A DNA stretch of 64,000 nucleotides from JANQIO01 sp965601975 (lineage in GTDB: Bacteria; Pseudomonadota; Gammaproteobacteria; Pseudomonadales; Halieaceae). Of this stretch, positions 62,164 through 64,000 are shown one piece after another. The stretch is from contig OZ271856.1 of NCBI GenBank assembly GCA_965601975.1, positions 1,116,001 through 1,180,000 of the forward strand. The letters run 5' to 3'. A program made the translations under genes and the position numbers. The number at the start of each line of letters is the position of its first letter. The stretch's first letter is position 1. A model generated the notes under the pieces. It saw only the letters and a list, made by a program, of their open reading frames with translations. It had not been told where the DNA came from and searched no databases.

Positions 62164-63900
62164 TCACTCCCCGGGCTGTGGACTGAATGTTCTTGTTAGG
62201 GTCCACGCCGATTCGTAGTGGCTGCCGTCGATACCAAATTCCCAGATGGGTCCGGTGTATTCGACCTGCCAGGCGTTTTTCTTGAAAAAATAGAACCTGA
62301 AAATGCGGGTTCGATCCCCGTCGTTGCCCGCATTTACCAGGGACAGGTGACCGAAATCCCTATCCCACGCCATGATATCGGCCATTGTATCAGGAATATC
62401 CAACAGCGATGCCAGGGTATCCGACGTGGTGATACCGCCACTGGCATGCGGGGGCTTTATGGCCAGTACCGGAGATGCCAGCGATCGCACCCATTTCCCC
62501 ATGACCTTGCCGTCCGGCAGTACCACGTCGGGTCCCTGGCGACGGGTGCCCACCCAGCCGCCGTGATCCCCGTGAATAACGATCAGGGCAGAGTCGTAGA
62601 TTCCCAGCGTTTTCATCCTGTCCAGAAGCTGCGCGAGGCTGTCCATGCTGCAGCGAGACTGGATCAACAAATTACGCCGTTCCGATGTCAGGGTGCGCCC
62701 GGCGAACTCGCAGTCTTCATCGACCACCATGGGCTCGTGGGTGTTCATCACGTGGAGGTATTTGTAGACCGGGGCGTCGACGTCAGCGCGCATGCTGTCT
62801 GTGAAACGCTCGAGAAATGACGCCGTGGTGAAGTAGCGAAATTGCGCGGAGCGGTCCGACGCCGCCCAGCGTGCGACGCGCCACTGCTGGTCGTTGTAAA
62901 CGGTCTGCTTGAGCGGTCCCGGCGCGACGCGAAACAGCGCCAGGTCGGTCAGCAGTGCAGCCGTCGCCGTTGTACTGTTGGCATGCGGCAGGGCGCCGAA
63001 ATCCAGCACGTTCTCGTGGGGCAGGTTTGCGTACCGTTCCACGAAGTAGTGTCCCTCCGCGGCGATATCGACCCGGTAGCCCTGGTCCGCGGCCAGGGAG
63101 ACGATGGTAGGCCCGCTGAGGGCGCCGTCGACAAAGGCGTCCCTGTCAGGCTCATTGGCGTAAAGTTTTCCCGAGAGGAACGCGGGGACGGAGAAGCGCG
63201 TATAGGGAAATACCCCCAGGGTCTCGCGGTAGAACTGGAACCCGTCGAAGCTGGCGTCGTAACGCTCCTTCAGGGATGTGTCCTCGAGGAGTTCCTCAAA
63301 GATGTCTGATTGAAAGCCGTCGGTGACGATATGCAGGATATTGTGGTGGCGGGAGAAGCGTGAAATTTCGCCCTCGGTGGCGTCGGTCTCCGCGCCGGCC
63401 ACCCCGAACAGTGGCGGGGCGGCAGTGCCCAGGGAGACGCCCGCGGTCACCAGCTGTAACAGGAATACAAAGGTGGCGGCCCGGACCAGCATGCCCGGCT
63501 TCCGCCTGGCGAGGATCACCATGCCGACGGCGAGCAGCAGCCAGGCGGCGAGGTCGATCGCCTGTCGGCCGCGGTGCTCGCGCCAGGGGATATCCCTGCC
63601 GTCGAGAACGCCGTAATCCCAGACCAGCAGGTTGGCCTGAAGCCAGCAGAGGAGGCTGAGTCCCGCAAACAGGAGACCGATCCTGGCCCGGTCCGCCGGA
63701 GTCAGCAGGCGCACCAGCAGGAACAGGATTGCCGTACCGACCAGGAACATCAATGCGCTGACTTTCAGCGCCCCGAACAGTGGAAGGGAAAACTCGTCGA
63801 GGTTGCCGAGGTAGATCGAGAGGGTCGGAAACAGGAGGATATTGGCGAGCAGCACAGCCGCCATCAGGCAGGCGGTTTTTCCCTGATCCACAGTCTTCAC
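62164..63900 (-). CDS. Membrane sulfatase-fold (alkaline phosphatase superfamily) protein
   Basis: 578 residues. Four or five N-terminal helices (to about residue 165), then a sulfatase/phosphotransferase domain (from about 185): HILHIVTDG-like start with metal Asp, FPYTRFSVPAFLSG with the candidate Thr/Ser nucleophile, IHGDHGGWVG (metal ligands) near 445 and HASGGITTSD. Layout resembles LTA synthase/Eptlike enzymes that act on envelope glycans or lipids. Together with the next gene forms a coupled pair. Confidence 0.85.
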   Translation of the reverse strand: MKTVDQGKTACLMAAVLLANILLFPTLSIYLGNLDEFSLPLFGALKVSALMFLVGTAILFLLVRLLTPADRARIGLLFAGLSLLCWLQANLLVWDYGVLDGRDIPWREHRGRQAIDLAAWLLLAVGMVILARRKPGMLVRAATFVFLLQLVTAGVSLGTAAPPLFGVAGAETDATEGEISRFSRHHNILHIVTDGFQSDIFEELLEDTSLKERYDASFDGFQFYRETLGVFPYTRFSVPAFLSGKLYANEPDRDAFVDGALSGPTIVSLAADQGYRVDIAAEGHYFVERYANLPHENVLDFGALPHANSTTATAALLTDLALFRVAPGPLKQTVYNDQQWRVARWAASDRSAQFRYFTTASFLERFTDSMRADVDAPVYKYLHVMNTHEPMVVDEDCEFAGRTLTSERRNLLIQSRCSMDSLAQLLDRMKTLGIYDSALIVIHGDHGGWVGTRRQGPDVVLPDGKVMGKWVRSLASPVLAIKPPHASGGITTSDTLASLLDIPDTMADIMAWDRDFGHLSLVNAGNDGDRTRIFRFYFFKKNAWQVEYTGPIWEFGIDGSHYESAWTLTRTFSPQPGE

Positions 63901-64000
63901 GCCGTTGTAGACCCCCCAGTCCCTGAGTTCGGATTATACATTGAAGCTTGCCGTCGACGGTCCCCGGCAATCAGGCCGCTCGCCCGATAGGCGCTCGGTG
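63901..64000. other. Right-edge region without a recognisable gene
   Basis: 100 bases upstream of the sulfatase-fold gene; may hold its promoter. Nothing else seen. Confidence 0.5.

Overview
The window looks like chromosomal DNA of a GC-rich, free-living gammaproteobacterium. Evidence for this includes outer-membrane proteins and lipoproteins throughout, a PhoP/PhoQ-like two-component system, several c-di-GMP enzymes, type IV pilin-like genes, ATP-dependent PEP carboxykinase, and a Ycf48/RND/DUF1302/DUF1329 cluster. A marine OM60/NOR5-type (Halieaceae-like) bacterium is my best guess, from gene content only. I see no tRNA, rRNA, CRISPR array, prophage or intact insertion sequence. Many genes are translationally coupled, and GTG and TTG starts are common.

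Layout. 1-9.8 kb: RND efflux pump (adaptor plus truncated permease), a striking 21-bp-periodic palindrome array, alanine dehydrogenase, a DUF885 lipoprotein, an OmpA-like lipoprotein, a CSS-motif EAL phosphodiesterase and a divergent DAHP synthase. 9.8-22.7 kb: pseudopilin, large GGDEF-EAL protein, convergent CHASE4 hybrid kinase, inositol-monophosphatase-like enzyme, autotransporter, cation/proton antiporter, small methyltransferase, and a lipoprotein with one CxxCH haem motif. 22.7-24.1 kb: 1.46 kb without a convincing protein gene. It holds two ~495-bp copies of a structured repeat, each starting with a hairpin around TTATCCACA and ending in an intrinsic terminator. These are candidate non-coding RNAs I do not recognise. 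24.1-31.6 kb: LRR membrane protein, second pilin-like gene, DUF4124 and DUF2799 proteins, a diguanylate cyclase, MipA/OmpV, and a run of exported proteins ending in a transglutaminase-like enzyme. 31.8-38.3 kb: tightly coupled Ycf48-like / RND (MMPL) / DUF1302 / DUF1329 operon.

38.3-49.1 kb is the most accessory-looking stretch: a beta-propeller lipoprotein, an unknown two-gene operon, a secreted-type SH3 plus ComEC-like metallo-beta-lactamase gene paired with a 1318-residue lipoprotein, and an OB-like lipoprotein. 49.1-52.2 kb returns to metabolism (pckA), a globin and a small membrane protein.

52.2-60.5 kb is a coherent envelope module. A PhoP/PhoQ-like pair sits between two gene groups. 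One is a compact six-gene operon: a CsgG/LpoB-like periplasmic protein, a membrane-anchored lytic transglycosylase, two unknown exported proteins, and a MotA/ExbB-like plus ExbD/TolR-like pair. The other holds glycine-zipper and small secreted proteins and leads into the regulator genes. The same 11-bp-spaced direct repeat lies ~60 bp upstream of the first gene of each group, so the regulator probably controls both. This module, the tandem RNA-like repeats and the SH3-MBL/giant lipoprotein pair are the best candidates for something undescribed. The right edge (60.5-64 kb) has a NoeA-like methyltransferase and a sulfatase-fold membrane protein.
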